A DNA stretch of 61,604 nucleotides from assembly GCF_000496695.1 (NCBI RefSeq), contig NZ_BAUJ01000031.1:1-61604 (forward strand), in the 5' to 3' direction. This DNA comes from Vibrio halioticoli NBRC 102217 (GTDB taxonomy: Bacteria > Pseudomonadota > Gammaproteobacteria > Enterobacterales > Vibrionaceae). Position numbers and translations under genes: made by a program. Shown here one piece after another: positions 43,208 through 52,386 of the stretch. How positions within the stretch are numbered: position 1 is the first letter of the stretch; each line of letters starts with the position of its first letter. The notes under the pieces are model-generated. The model was not told the DNA's origin, did no database searches, and worked only from the letters and a program-made list of their open reading frames with translations.

Positions 43208-44344
43208 TTAAACCTCCCGACCTAATGAATCATATAGACCTACAAGCTTGGGCTTACCTTCAGAAATTCCTTCGACCAATGCAACATCACTTCTAGTTAC
43301 GAAAACTTGTGTTCTAAAAGCCATAATTACGGGATCGCCTACAGGAAATAACCCATGCAATCGCAGGTGGTAATCTATATTGGAGTCATCATCGTTACTA
43401 ACTTTCACATATTCATCAGTAACGATGGCGGTTGTTAAGTGTCCACGACGGTAATACCCTCCACCATAGCAATACGAATTACCATTGAAGTCGTGACATA
43501 CTTCAGATAGATATAACATTGCGACTTTTTCTAAAGTTGTACCTTCTTGATTTGCAGGGGTAGTTCCTGTCAATGCATGCCCTGGTTCACCATGTGTACA
43601 TCCAAAACGCCCAAGGATTGGAAGGGTCTCACAACTTGTTGATGAGGGAGAGTTGATTTGATTTAATTGGATTCCAATTTCTTCAATATTGTATTTTGCT
43701 TTTATCAATGTATGAAAATTAGGCGTTAAACCTGTTTCTCCATTTTTATGGAGAAAACAAGGAAAATGAGTTAGTCCTTCTACTTTTATTCCTTGCATAT
43801 TCGATATTTCTGTCAAAACTTCATCTAATGTAGCGATGGGGAATCCCGACTCTTGATTAACATAAAGGTGGTCACCTTCGTCAAAAAATTTCAACAGGAT
43901 CTTTTGAACTCGTCCAGCATTTAATGCCACATTAGAAATGGCTTTAGCTTTTGCCAATGTGTATACCGTAATAACTTCAGGCTTTATTTCTTCAATCAGC
44001 TCTTTAAGAATCGCCGTTGGAGGTTGTACTAAGTGCCCAACATGCGATATTTTAATACCGGCTTTGTGCAGTGTTCTAGCTTCTTTATAATCAACCGCAA
44101 CAATCCCTTCATAACCTAAGTTGATTAAGATTTTAGCTAGATAAGGGTTACGCCCGAATTGTTTTGTCATTCCATATAATTTTATATTGTTCTTATCAGC
44201 TTCATTTTTGATTAGCATTGCATTTTTGGTGAACTGCTCAACATCAACTACATATGTATCAGGAAGAATGATACCTCTCTTATGAAGCTCTAAAGCAGCG
44301 TTAATTAATTGAGGGTTCTGTTTTATCAGTGCATTTAAGAACAT
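43208..44344 (-). CDS. yhfX: YhfX-like PLP-dependent alanine-racemase-fold enzyme
   Basis: 378 residues with the fold-III PLP barrel: DTYVVDVEQFTKNAMLI, LYGMTKQFGRNPYLAKIL (Lys that should bind PLP), LINLGYEGIVAVDYKEA, and the C-terminal CYGGGYYRRGHLTTAIV. Matches the E. coli YhfX product, an amino-acid-racemase-like protein of undefined substrate. A 200-base gap upstream separates it from yhfT. Confidence 0.88.
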   Translation of the reverse strand: MFLNALIKQNPQLINAALELHKRGIILPDTYVVDVEQFTKNAMLIKNEADKNNIKLYGMTKQFGRNPYLAKILINLGYEGIVAVDYKEARTLHKAGIKISHVGHLVQPPTAILKELIEEIKPEVITVYTLAKAKAISNVALNAGRVQKILLKFFDEGDHLYVNQESGFPIATLDEVLTEISNMQGIKVEGLTHFPCFLHKNGETGLTPNFHTLIKAKYNIEEIGIQLNQINSPSSTSCETLPILGRFGCTHGEPGHALTGTTPANQEGTTLEKVAMLYLSEVCHDFNGNSYCYGGGYYRRGHLTTAIVTDEYVKVSNDDDSNIDYHLRLHGLFPVGDPVIMAFRTQVFVTRSDVALVEGISEGKPKLVGLYDSLGREV

Positions 44345-44503
44345 AAGCCTACTCTATACTTAGCCTTCAATATAATGAGGATAAATACCATATCCATAGC
44401 AATATACTTAGTTATATTGAAAACTGTTTTGATAATTTAAAATCAAAATGAAGTATTATCACTTCACGTTTTTGTCTAATGATTGTTATTTAATCAGTAG
44501 AGT

Positions 44504-44539
44504 GTAGGTCTTCCCTAGAAGGAGAAAGAGAAGACCTAC
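44504..44539. terminator. Stem-loop between yhfT and yhfX
   Basis: GTAGGTCTTC and GAAGACCTAC form a perfect 10-bp stem with a 16-base loop, eight bases downstream of the yhfT stop. No strong U-tract follows on the minus strand, so it may attenuate or stabilise the transcript rather than end it. The rest of 44345-44546 is AT-rich and could hold an internal promoter for yhfXW. Confidence 0.5.
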
Positions 44540-44546
44540 GGTCGAA

Positions 44547-45851
44547 CTAAATAGGTGCGAACATACCAACAACAAACAATAGGTTCAGTACAACACCCGT
44601 TAAAATTGCGGCAACAGCAGGAGCGGCTATTTTAAGCACTGGTCGGCCCATTACTTCATTTAAGAAGTACAAGATGGCGAAAATGGTAAACCCGGTTGTT
44701 CCACCCATTTTCATAACAGCTAAAACACCACCAATTAATAAGGCGAACTCCATTAAAGTGTTCATACTATTTCGAATGTTATCGGAGGAGTTACGAATTG
44801 AAGGGAACTTCTCTAAAAAGCGACCAATATTACGAAGTAGCAATATCTCTAAACAAATAGTGATAGCACCCAGTACTGCGGCCACTGGTACATTAGGTGA
44901 TAAATACCCGACTACAAACACAAAGGTCATACCGACCACACCATAGACACCAGTTGCTAAGGCGGTGGTTGCTATCAATGGAATGAACCCAAGACCACGC
45001 ATAAACTCCGACAATGCAACTTGATTCATTGCTTCTTTATGAGCAATAGGATCTGTAATCTTATAAGCATCGGCTAATGCATAAATAGAGACTTCTGAGC
45101 CAGCAAAAATACCTGATGCAGCCGCTGCGGCAATAAGAGCACCAGTAATGGCAAGAAATGGCATGTTTTTATAAATGCGTTTAGTTCGCTCTTCAAATAA
45201 GCCCGTTAAACCGCTCATATCAGGAGGGACAATGCCATTTGCTTTATCTTTAATATCTTTTCGAATAGCAATGCTAATCAGCATCACCATCCCAACAAAA
45301 ATTTGAATTGATTCTGGATAAATACCTGTGTATTTAACCACTAACAATCGTGACACAAGAATCACAACCGCTGATATTGCTCCTGCTTTCCAACCAAATT
45401 GATAGAAAATGGCTAATAACGGGAACAATGCAAATGCAGACATGACTGGTGTACCTAGCTCTCCAAGTGCCCCCAATGCGTCTATTGGTAATCCCGTTAG
45501 TACCGCATTTACGCCAGCCAGACTTGTGACAACCAGGATTCCCCAGATACCACCACCAATTGCAGCAATGATTCGACTGCCCGCCATGACACCGATAATG
45601 TCGGTCGGCAAGAACAATAACCACGGATTCAACAAACCCGTTGAAAGCGTAAATGAAATCCCTACCGAAGCCACAAAGCCAATAGAAAGGCCAAATGCGA
45701 CAGAGCCTGCATCACGCCTTTTCATATGTCCATCTATGACCTGAGGGAGAATGGGACGAATCCCATCATGAAAAACAGCCGCACTCATATTTGCGATTAG
45801 AGCGGTCATGGCACAAAGTGTCGCGATGAGCGCTATATTCATTATATCCAT
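44547..45851 (-). CDS. yhfT: YhfT-like membrane transporter
   Basis: 434 residues with about 11-12 membrane helices and characteristic DGIRPILPQVIDGHMKRRDAGSVAFGLSIGF near the N-terminus, as in YhfT of E. coli. It is a predicted inner-membrane carrier of unknown substrate. It follows yhfU by 2 bases. The hydrophilic loop IRKDIKDKANGIVPPDMSGLTGLFEERTKRIYKN lies mid-protein. Confidence 0.88.
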   Translation of the reverse strand: MDIMNIALIATLCAMTALIANMSAAVFHDGIRPILPQVIDGHMKRRDAGSVAFGLSIGFVASVGISFTLSTGLLNPWLLFLPTDIIGVMAGSRIIAAIGGGIWGILVVTSLAGVNAVLTGLPIDALGALGELGTPVMSAFALFPLLAIFYQFGWKAGAISAVVILVSRLLVVKYTGIYPESIQIFVGMVMLISIAIRKDIKDKANGIVPPDMSGLTGLFEERTKRIYKNMPFLAITGALIAAAAASGIFAGSEVSIYALADAYKITDPIAHKEAMNQVALSEFMRGLGFIPLIATTALATGVYGVVGMTFVFVVGYLSPNVPVAAVLGAITICLEILLLRNIGRFLEKFPSIRNSSDNIRNSMNTLMEFALLIGGVLAVMKMGGTTGFTIFAILYFLNEVMGRPVLKIAAPAVAAILTGVVLNLLFVVGMFAPI

Positions 45852-45853
45852 AA

Positions 45854-46213
45854 TTACACCTTAGCCAGTTGTTTCGCTAACATTGGAACTGCATGTTCGA
45901 CGTGCTCAATTGATAATCCGAATGCCTTTTTACCTTCGCTGATAAATCTCTGAATTTCTTCTTCTTTTGCTTGGAAAGCAGGTTTTGCGATTGTGCAAGA
46001 CTCATTGTATCCAATGATGGCAATGGCCATAGATAACGCGGCGCCAGCCCCTGTATTACAAGCACCAATGTAATAGTCAATTTCACCCGACTTCACTTTC
46101 ATGGCTGCATCTATGTCACTAAGAATGAAGCAAGTGAAGACACCCGGTGCCGCTGTTTCAATCTGTTCTTTAATTTGTTCACGTTGTAAACCAGCAATTG
46201 CGATAGTTTTCAT
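45854..46213 (-). CDS. yhfU: YhfU-like small protein (DUF2620)
   Basis: 119 residues: MKTIAIAGLQREQIKEQIE, then DYYIGACNTGAGAALSMAIAIIGYNESCTIAKP, a Rossmann-like pattern with a glycine-rich NTGAGAALS loop. Length and position match E. coli YhfU. It lies between php and yhfT with 12- and 2-base gaps. Function unknown; it may bind a small ligand for the transporter. Confidence 0.85.
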   Translation of the reverse strand: MKTIAIAGLQREQIKEQIETAAPGVFTCFILSDIDAAMKVKSGEIDYYIGACNTGAGAALSMAIAIIGYNESCTIAKPAFQAKEEEIQRFISEGKKAFGLSIEHVEHAVPMLAKQLAKV

Positions 46214-46225
46214 TTTTCTACCTTA

Positions 46226-47116
46226 TTATTTTTGTGTTGTGCCAAAAAAGTTGGCGGGGTTATGTTTAAGCATGAGGTCGATATATTGTTGTTGTATTCC
46301 TCGCTCAAGAAGCATGGGGACGAAGTGATCAATTAAATAACAAAACCCAAGTCCACCATTTTCTTTAAGGTGTGATTTACGAGTAATGTCCATTGAAAGC
46401 ATCACTCGATCTGCGTATCCACGACGGATAAGAGAGTCAATAACGGCGATTCGCTTGGCATCTGGGTAGTAGTCATTTTTACCAATGGTATCGAATTGGA
46501 CATAACACCCTTGATCAAGTAACCAAAGAATATCGTCAAAGTTATCCCGCAAATCACAATGCCCAATAGAAACATTGTTAAGATTTACTTTCATATTTCT
46601 GAGAAGTTCTACTTGGCTTTTAGCCATAGTGCTAAATGAGGTATGCGTTGAGATTGGGCAACCCGTTTCTAAGTGAGCAATCGCTGCCCCTTCAAATACT
46701 TTGCGTTCTGTATCAGTAAACACATTGTGACTGCTACCGATCTCTCCAATTACCGAAGCACGCAAATTGCTATCGTCAATACCATTATCAATTTCGTGAA
46801 TCATTGTATTGGCTATATCAACCACAGACATTTGCTTTAGCGCGTTTGGAAAGAAACCTTCAATATAAAACCCTGTTGAACAGAGAATATTCATCTGCGT
46901 TTCTTTTGTTAAAGCTTCAATAAATTGAGGATTACGGCCCATAAATTTATTGGTGACTTCTACGATGTTAAAAACGCCACGTGTTTTAAGTGCTTTTAGC
47001 TCAGCACTAATCAACTCAAACTGATCCAGTTTGCAATCATCGTCCCCTTTTTGTTTTGACAGGTCGATGTGGAGATGCTCATGGCAATACGTATAACCAC
47101 TTTCATTTATAGGCAT
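46226..47116 (-). CDS. php: Phosphotriesterase-homology protein (PHP/YhfV)
   Basis: 296 residues of the amidohydrolase superfamily. The metal site starts with YCHEHLHID (His12, His14), and NIVEVTNKFMGRNPQF holds the bridging-residue region. STHTSFS and VSIGHCDLRDN carry the two further His residues, and MLSMDITRKSHL the Asp. Members of this group are mostly lactonases or esterases rather than phosphotriesterases. In this operon it would hydrolyse a sugar- or amino-acid-derived lactone. Confidence 0.9.
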   Translation of the reverse strand: MPINESGYTYCHEHLHIDLSKQKGDDDCKLDQFELISAELKALKTRGVFNIVEVTNKFMGRNPQFIEALTKETQMNILCSTGFYIEGFFPNALKQMSVVDIANTMIHEIDNGIDDSNLRASVIGEIGSSHNVFTDTERKVFEGAAIAHLETGCPISTHTSFSTMAKSQVELLRNMKVNLNNVSIGHCDLRDNFDDILWLLDQGCYVQFDTIGKNDYYPDAKRIAVIDSLIRRGYADRVMLSMDITRKSHLKENGGLGFCYLIDHFVPMLLERGIQQQYIDLMLKHNPANFFGTTQK

Positions 47117-47126
47117 AATATGTCCC

Positions 47127-47486
47127 TTAATGACTAGCTAAATAAAGAGAGAATAAGTTACAAATGAAAAAACTATCCTCAGTCACTGGCACCTCTACAA
47201 GCCCTGCGCCACGACAAATTTTTTCATTCATTTCTATTATTTCAGGAAAAGCTGCATCTGAAATAATTTCATCCATTACTGTTGGGTCAAGCCCATCTTT
47301 TATTGCCTCATTGTCACTGATTCTATCAATTGCTCTAGCAAGGTGAGTCATCGCCATTTGGAACTGTTCGTTATCAGTGCAAAGCGCCCACTCATCATTA
47401 AGCGTTTTAATCGCAGCCATAGCACCTAGGTGTGCGTTTGAGCTAATCACTCCTGAATTAAGTAGTAAAGTCATTCTTTCATGCAT
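47127..47486 (-). CDS. yhfY: YhfY-like PRD-domain protein
   Basis: 119 residues resembling one PTS regulation domain: LLNSGVISSNAHLGAMAAIKTLN, MTHLARAIDRISDNEAI, EMNEKICRGAGLVEVPVTEDSFFICNLFSLYLA. The conserved His in MTHLARAIDR is a phosphorylation candidate. No DNA-binding domain is fused. The PTS operon nearby could supply the phosphate, linking the two operons; that link is inference. Confidence 0.8.
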   Translation of the reverse strand: MHERMTLLLNSGVISSNAHLGAMAAIKTLNDEWALCTDNEQFQMAMTHLARAIDRISDNEAIKDGLDPTVMDEIISDAAFPEIIEMNEKICRGAGLVEVPVTEDSFFICNLFSLYLASH

Positions 47487-47502
47487 AATTTATATTTCTC
47501 AA

Positions 47503-48405
47503 TTAATAGGTTGGTATTACTTTACCGCTCACAACATCATTTTGATGTTGTAATAAGTTGTTGGTATCCACCATATGGTCAATTAAAATCTTAACGTGCT
47601 GCGCCTTTTTACTCACAGTTAAGACGGCCGAAGAAGCTTTCTCACAGTCGGAAACATGACTGATTGATGTTCCTGACAGCCCCATGGAAGTAAGTAATTC
47701 GTCGTCTGATAAATCCCAAATTGATGCATCAATAGTGTTGTTAGCAATCAATTCAAGACATTCGTTATATGGGGCTTCAACAATATCAACATTTTGACCT
47801 TTAAAGTATGTTTCAGTCAGTAGCTTTTGGTCCGGTGATGAAGGATCAACACCAACACGCTTAATATTATGTAGCTCTCCTTTCCGATAGATTAATCTGT
47901 GTTCTGATACATAAGTATTTGGGCCAAGCTCTAGTGCTATATCTAGATCACCGGAAGCAACATAATGCTCGGCAGCTAATCTGGACATAATGGCAATATC
48001 ATATATGCCATTTTTTAAACATTCAGCACGAACATCAGCCCCGCGCATGTGCGCAAAATAAAAAGGGACACTTATCTGTGCTTTTAATCCTGATGCTAGC
48101 CCTTCGTAATGTTTGGTATAAGGTAGCGGCATAGCACATACCATATTGCCAAATTCAGATAATCGAATTAGCTGGCAATAATCTAAATTTGAAATAAAAG
48201 TACCGTTGCGACCACGGCGATCTAAAGTGACTGCACCTTCTGCCTCAATTTTTTTTATAGCGGTTGCAATGTAACCCACAGAGCACCCTAATTCAGCGGA
48301 TAATTCATCGATAGTTCTTAGCCTGTCATGTGGTTTAACGGTTAGTAAATAACGTGAAATATGTATTAACGCCACACCATGTTTTTTAATAAAATTATTC
48401 GCCAT
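47503..48405 (-). CDS. yhfZ: YhfZ-like transcriptional regulator
   Basis: 300 residues: an N-terminal winged helix (RTIDELSAELGCSVGYIATAIKKIEAEGAVTLDRRGRNGTFI, about 31-72) and a periplasmic-binding-like C-terminal domain (ISVPFYFAHMRGADVRAECLKNGIYDIAIMSRLAAEHYV). It matches E. coli YhfZ and leads the operon. A pair of GATTTAAATC repeats lies directly over its start and upstream. Confidence 0.88.
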   Translation of the reverse strand: MANNFIKKHGVALIHISRYLLTVKPHDRLRTIDELSAELGCSVGYIATAIKKIEAEGAVTLDRRGRNGTFISNLDYCQLIRLSEFGNMVCAMPLPYTKHYEGLASGLKAQISVPFYFAHMRGADVRAECLKNGIYDIAIMSRLAAEHYVASGDLDIALELGPNTYVSEHRLIYRKGELHNIKRVGVDPSSPDQKLLTETYFKGQNVDIVEAPYNECLELIANNTIDASIWDLSDDELLTSMGLSGTSISHVSDCEKASSAVLTVSKKAQHVKILIDHMVDTNNLLQHQNDVVSGKVIPTY

Positions 48406-48442
48406 GATTTAAATCTTCATTTTTTTGCATGATTTAAATCAT
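48404..48442. promoter_or_regulatory. Repeated palindromic operator at yhfZ start
   Basis: ATGATTTAAATC at 48404-48415 is repeated as the perfect palindrome ATGATTTAAATCAT at 48429-48442, centres 25 bases apart. The first copy covers the yhfZ start codon. Autoregulation by YhfZ is the simplest reading. Confidence 0.6.
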
Positions 48443-48524
48443 ACCAAGATTATTATGAACTAACGGTGTTTTTGTTCACAAAAAATGAAAGAAGGTGAAA
48501 TTATTGAGTCCGTAGGATAAAAAA

Positions 48525-48551
48525 ACCAGTGACCCTTTTTGAGTCACTGGT
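48525..48551 (-). terminator. Rho-independent terminator after the porin gene
   Basis: ACCAGTGAC and GTCACTGGT form a 9-bp stem, followed on the minus strand by a run of T (TTTTTTT, 48518-48524). It lies 84 bases downstream of the porin stop and before yhfZ, so it separates the two operons. Confidence 0.85.
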
Positions 48552-48634
48552 GAACCAATACTTAATGTTCAATGTTCCATATTAGGATTCAAAGTTACAT
48601 GCTCTGTTGTGTCTTAACAGACATATACTAGGAA

Positions 48635-49765
48635 CTAGAAGTAATACTCTACACCAGCCCCCCAACCAAATTCATACCCAGAATCATTTTGATCAATAAC
48701 ATAAGGTCGAACATAAGTTAAAGCATTATCGCTGAGGAAGTACAACGCCTGAGCTGAGATGATTGAGTCTGCAGTTCCGTTAATTGTTGTACCACTTGAT
48801 TTTACATCTAAGTTTGCTGCGTAATTCGCTTTCAAAACCCAATGTTCAAATCCACTGTAGACAGCTCCTACTGAGTAACTACCTTGATCAAGCTCAAGAT
48901 CTTTAATTTCAACATCTACGCCATCTACGCTAAAGGTTGCGTCCTCATAAACTGCTTTTTGGTATTTTATTGCACCATATAATTGAAAGTTATCTGTTAC
49001 ATCAGCTTCAAATCCAAGTAAGTACGCTTGAGTATCAGATTTAGTTTGGCCTTCAACATCGTTAAATGTAGGCTTATTTCCTGGTTGTTGAGACAACCAC
49101 TTATCATATAAGTCTGCATTTGCACTAACTTGACGATCTACACCATATTCTGCGCCAGCATTAATGGTAATGTTACCTTTGGTTAAATGTGCACCCGCAC
49201 CAATAAAGTTAGATCCAGCATCACTTTCTGTACCACGTCCCCCCGCTAAACTAAATTTAAAACCACTTCTCTCAGCAGAGTCATAGCGAATCATATTTGA
49301 TTGACGATCATAATTGGTATTGCCAACAATATCGCCTCCCCAATCAAATACAGCACCTGCACGTTGACCTGAATAAGGCCAATCAATCATTTGGTACAAA
49401 GGGGTAAGTAATCGGCCTAAACGAATTTTCCCACCATCTTCAAAGTTAATACCAACAAAGGTATCTCGTACACCAAGACCTGAGTTCTGACCCGCATCCC
49501 CGACATTACCACCTTCAAGTTGCCAAAAAAGATTTGGTCCTCGAGTTAAATCAACGTCTCCGCGTACACCAATACGAGATTCATTTTCTACCTGGATAGG
49601 CTGTTCACCGGTATTAATTTTATCTTCACCAAATTGCCATACAGATACAGCGACTTGTCCATAGATTTCAAATTTATCGGTAAGCTCTGAAGATGCAAGT
49701 GCTGATCCTGAAGCTGTAATGATAGCTGCACCAACAATAGTGCTTAATAATGTTTTCTTTAACAT
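48635..49765 (-). CDS. Outer-membrane general porin (OmpU/OmpC-like)
   Basis: 376 residues with a signal peptide (MLKKTLLSTIVGAAIITASGSALA, cleavage after ALA), strands typical of Gram-negative trimeric porins, the conserved LFWQLEGGNVGD and TFVGINFEDGGKIRLGRLLTP loop, and a terminal GWGAGVEYYF ending in Phe for outer-membrane assembly. It follows the PTS operon on the same strand with a 56-base gap, suggesting a porin dedicated to the PTS substrate. Confidence 0.92.
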   Translation of the reverse strand: MLKKTLLSTIVGAAIITASGSALASSELTDKFEIYGQVAVSVWQFGEDKINTGEQPIQVENESRIGVRGDVDLTRGPNLFWQLEGGNVGDAGQNSGLGVRDTFVGINFEDGGKIRLGRLLTPLYQMIDWPYSGQRAGAVFDWGGDIVGNTNYDRQSNMIRYDSAERSGFKFSLAGGRGTESDAGSNFIGAGAHLTKGNITINAGAEYGVDRQVSANADLYDKWLSQQPGNKPTFNDVEGQTKSDTQAYLLGFEADVTDNFQLYGAIKYQKAVYEDATFSVDGVDVEIKDLELDQGSYSVGAVYSGFEHWVLKANYAANLDVKSSGTTINGTADSIISAQALYFLSDNALTYVRPYVIDQNDSGYEFGWGAGVEYYF

Positions 49766-49821
49766 AATATTTTCCTGTTATTTCACGTTATGGGCAAAGC
49801 CCTAATTTTTTATTTTTTTAC

Positions 49822-50712
49822 TTAGCGGCGATTCGCCATTCGTTTGTATTGATGGCGTTTACCGCGAATAGTCATACCCATACGGAAGATATTCTCCAGT
49901 GGTGCTAAACCACCATATCCACCGTCACCGATATGAACTATGTCTGCTCCAGCTCCTTTAGAAGCTAAAGCTACTTGCTCTATAAAGCTCTCTGATGCCC
50001 CTTCTTGTGATGTGCCAATAGCTAATAGCCCGAGCATTCCAGCTCGATGCACTTCACTCATCATTTGGTAGGCTATTTCAGGTGTTACTCCTGGGGTGGT
50101 GTAAGGAGCAGGAAACATCATGATGTCAGCACCAGCGGCTGCAAACTGGGGGATGATTTCTAAGTTGTAATCGTTACCAATACCACCGCCATGCATTTTT
50201 CCAGCAATAATGACAATGTCCTCTGAGATTTCTCGAACAAGTGATATGGCATTCAAGATGGTCTCTTGAGAAACTTGCATCCCAGGATTTCCAGTTAACA
50301 TCACGTAATGAAGACCACTAGCAACAAGAGCCTCGATCGTTTCTCTTGTTACAGATCGACCTATTTCAATATCACTGAATCCTTCAGGAACGGGTTCAAG
50401 GTTGCATCCCATCAGCCGACCTGATAGTTCTTTAAGCTCTTTAATGTTACATGTTGGGGCTACACCATGATTTAGGGCACCGGTAATTACGGCTTCCGGT
50501 TTTAAGATGTCGAGACAATTTAAAGTGATCATGTCAGCTCCAAATGCTGCTGCTAATTCAGCTCCGGAAACCAGATCAACAGGGGGTTGCATAGATACAA
50601 CATTTTCAACCATCATTGCCCTACCTTCTGAGCGAGCAATACAATCGAGAATATCTTTTCGGTTCATCGTATCGATATCAGTACGGGTTAAATCGAAGAT
50701 GCGCTTGTTCAT
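49822..50712 (-). CDS. TIM-barrel-like PTS-associated protein (DUF7916 type)
   Basis: 296 residues: FDLTRTDIDTMNRKDILDCIARSEGRAMMVENVVSMQPPVDLVSGAELAAAFGADMITLNCLD, then HYVMLTGNPGMQVSQETI, IIAGKMHGGGIGNDYN, GADIVHIGDGGYGGLAPLENIFRMGMTIRGKRHQYKRM. The repeating pattern of beta strand plus GAD/GGG loops suggests a TIM-barrel. I recall such genes beside PTS systems, with no defined reaction. It overlaps the IIA gene by 4 bases. Confidence 0.65.
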   Translation of the reverse strand: MNKRIFDLTRTDIDTMNRKDILDCIARSEGRAMMVENVVSMQPPVDLVSGAELAAAFGADMITLNCLDILKPEAVITGALNHGVAPTCNIKELKELSGRLMGCNLEPVPEGFSDIEIGRSVTRETIEALVASGLHYVMLTGNPGMQVSQETILNAISLVREISEDIVIIAGKMHGGGIGNDYNLEIIPQFAAAGADIMMFPAPYTTPGVTPEIAYQMMSEVHRAGMLGLLAIGTSQEGASESFIEQVALASKGAGADIVHIGDGGYGGLAPLENIFRMGMTIRGKRHQYKRMANRR

Positions 50713-51050
50713 TTCAAATCTCCTAACTTTCGGTGAATAGCTATGATTTCTAGCGCCAAATCTTTGCAGAGCATCGCTGTCATAATGTGGTCTTGAATAT
50801 GCGTTAGAATCAAAGTCATGTTGACTTTGCCAACACCTTCGTCATATCCAATTAACGTCGTTTGAGTTTTATGAACTTCTGTTAGAGCTTTATCAGCGGT
50901 ATCAATGAACAATGAAGCCTGTTCAAAATCACCTTTTTGAGCTGAAGCCATAGCTGCCATTACCGACGAACGAGCTTCTCCAGCAGAACAAAGTAGTGAC
51001 ATCAAAAATTCTTCGGTAATGTCATTTTGAGAATTAATACTAAAAGTCAT
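50709..51050 (-). CDS. PTS lactose/cellobiose-type EIIA
   Basis: 113 residues, three-helix-bundle EIIA of the lactose/cellobiose class: LLCSAGEARSSVMAAMASAQKGDFEQASLFIDTADKALTEVHKTQTTLI, then LILTHIQDHIMTAMLCKDLALEIIAIHRKL. The His in THIQDHIMTA is the phosphorylation site region. Overlaps the next gene by ATGA. Confidence 0.9.
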   Translation of the reverse strand: MTFSINSQNDITEEFLMSLLCSAGEARSSVMAAMASAQKGDFEQASLFIDTADKALTEVHKTQTTLIGYDEGVGKVNMTLILTHIQDHIMTAMLCKDLALEIIAIHRKLGDLK

Positions 51051-51052
51051 AT

Positions 51053-52384
51053 TTATGCCTTAGCGAATTTAGGGGATTTAGGTTCTGCATCTTCGATAAT
51101 GTTCTCTTCAGCCAAGAGCTGCTTTTCATGAATCTTAAAGAACGGGTAATAAATGACGACACTGACAACAACGCATAAAGCAACCACTATTGCAGCCGTA
51201 CCAGAATTGGTAGCAATGACAGCGCCAATAGGTGCAGGCATTGTCCAAGGTGGTAATGAAATGATTTTTGATACAAATTCAGTTTTAAACGCAATCCACA
51301 CAATGCAGGTATTGACGATTGGAGAAAGCATCCAAGGAATGAAATAAGTAGGGTTCATTACAATAGGTGCACCAAATATTACGGGCTCATTTATATTGAA
51401 CGTGCCAGGAATAATTGACATTCGACCTATCGTTTTTAAGTGTGTTGAACGTGAGCGCATCATTAGAACAACGAAGCCCCAAGTACCACCTGCTCCTCCA
51501 ACAAAGATGAAGAAATCTAAAAGTGGATTAACGAATATTTTGGGTAATTCTGTACCCGCAGCTAGAGCTTCTTGATTGAGGCCAAGGTTAATAATTAAGA
51601 TGGGATAAAGGATGCCGCTGACGACAACTGAAGATCCATGAATCCCCCCAAACCAAAGTAATTGAATAATAATTACAGCGATAAGACAGGCGAAAAATGA
51701 ATCAGACGCAGATACAAGTGGGCTAAAAATAGCCATAACGGCTGAAGGAATATTTAAATCAAACTTCCCTAGCGATACATTAATCCCAACAACTAATATA
51801 GCGACAATAATAATAGGAATAAGTAAATCAAAAGATGCAGCAATCTTTGGTGGTACGGCATCAGGAAGTTTTAATCGAATATTTTTATCACGCAACAAAC
51901 GTTGAAGTTCGGGTACAAATAAACCAGCCATAATGGCGGTAAAAGCCCCAGTTCCACCCATATTTGCAATGGGCATGATCCCGCCAATATCGATAAATTC
52001 AACCGGTGCTACAGCTAAAAGAAAAGTGAACATCGATAACAGGCCAGAGTTCAATGCTCGTAGACCATAAGATTCGGCTAAGCTAAAGCCGATACTAAAG
52101 GAGGCATAAAGTGCAAATATGCCCATGCTAAGCTGGAATGGCGCAAGAATATTACCCATGCCAATGAACTCAACCAGTGAGTGCCATCCGTCTAGAAAAA
52201 AATTACCTTTTCCTGGAGGAAATGCCAGAACTAGAAGTAAAGAGCCAACAATTAAGAATGGCATTGTAGCGACAAACCCGTCCTTAATTGCATTGATGTG
52301 TCTTTGTGTTGATACTTTACCGGCAATGGGCGATACGGTATTTTCAACAAAATTCATCACATTATTAAATAATGACATAATCAA
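51053..52384 (-). CDS. PTS lactose/cellobiose-type EIIC permease
   Basis: 443 residues with about 10 membrane helices, starting SLFNNVMNFVENTVSPIAGKVSTQRHINAIKDGFVATMPFLIVGSLLLVLAF, a typical EIIC-Lac opening. GTFNINEPVIFGAPIVMNPTYFIPW is the conserved NEP substrate motif. Likely transports a beta-linked disaccharide or amino sugar; identity not readable. Confidence 0.94.
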   Translation of the reverse strand: MIMSLFNNVMNFVENTVSPIAGKVSTQRHINAIKDGFVATMPFLIVGSLLLVLAFPPGKGNFFLDGWHSLVEFIGMGNILAPFQLSMGIFALYASFSIGFSLAESYGLRALNSGLLSMFTFLLAVAPVEFIDIGGIMPIANMGGTGAFTAIMAGLFVPELQRLLRDKNIRLKLPDAVPPKIAASFDLLIPIIIVAILVVGINVSLGKFDLNIPSAVMAIFSPLVSASDSFFACLIAVIIIQLLWFGGIHGSSVVVSGILYPILIINLGLNQEALAAGTELPKIFVNPLLDFFIFVGGAGGTWGFVVLMMRSRSTHLKTIGRMSIIPGTFNINEPVIFGAPIVMNPTYFIPWMLSPIVNTCIVWIAFKTEFVSKIISLPPWTMPAPIGAVIATNSGTAAIVVALCVVVSVVIYYPFFKIHEKQLLAEENIIEDAEPKSPKFAKA

Positions 52385-52386
52385 TC

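Noticed and set aside
49789..49819. GGGC-AAA-GCCC followed by T-run as a terminator between the DUF7916-type gene and the porin
   Set aside because: The T-run is on the plus strand only, while both genes are on the minus strand; stem is only four base pairs.
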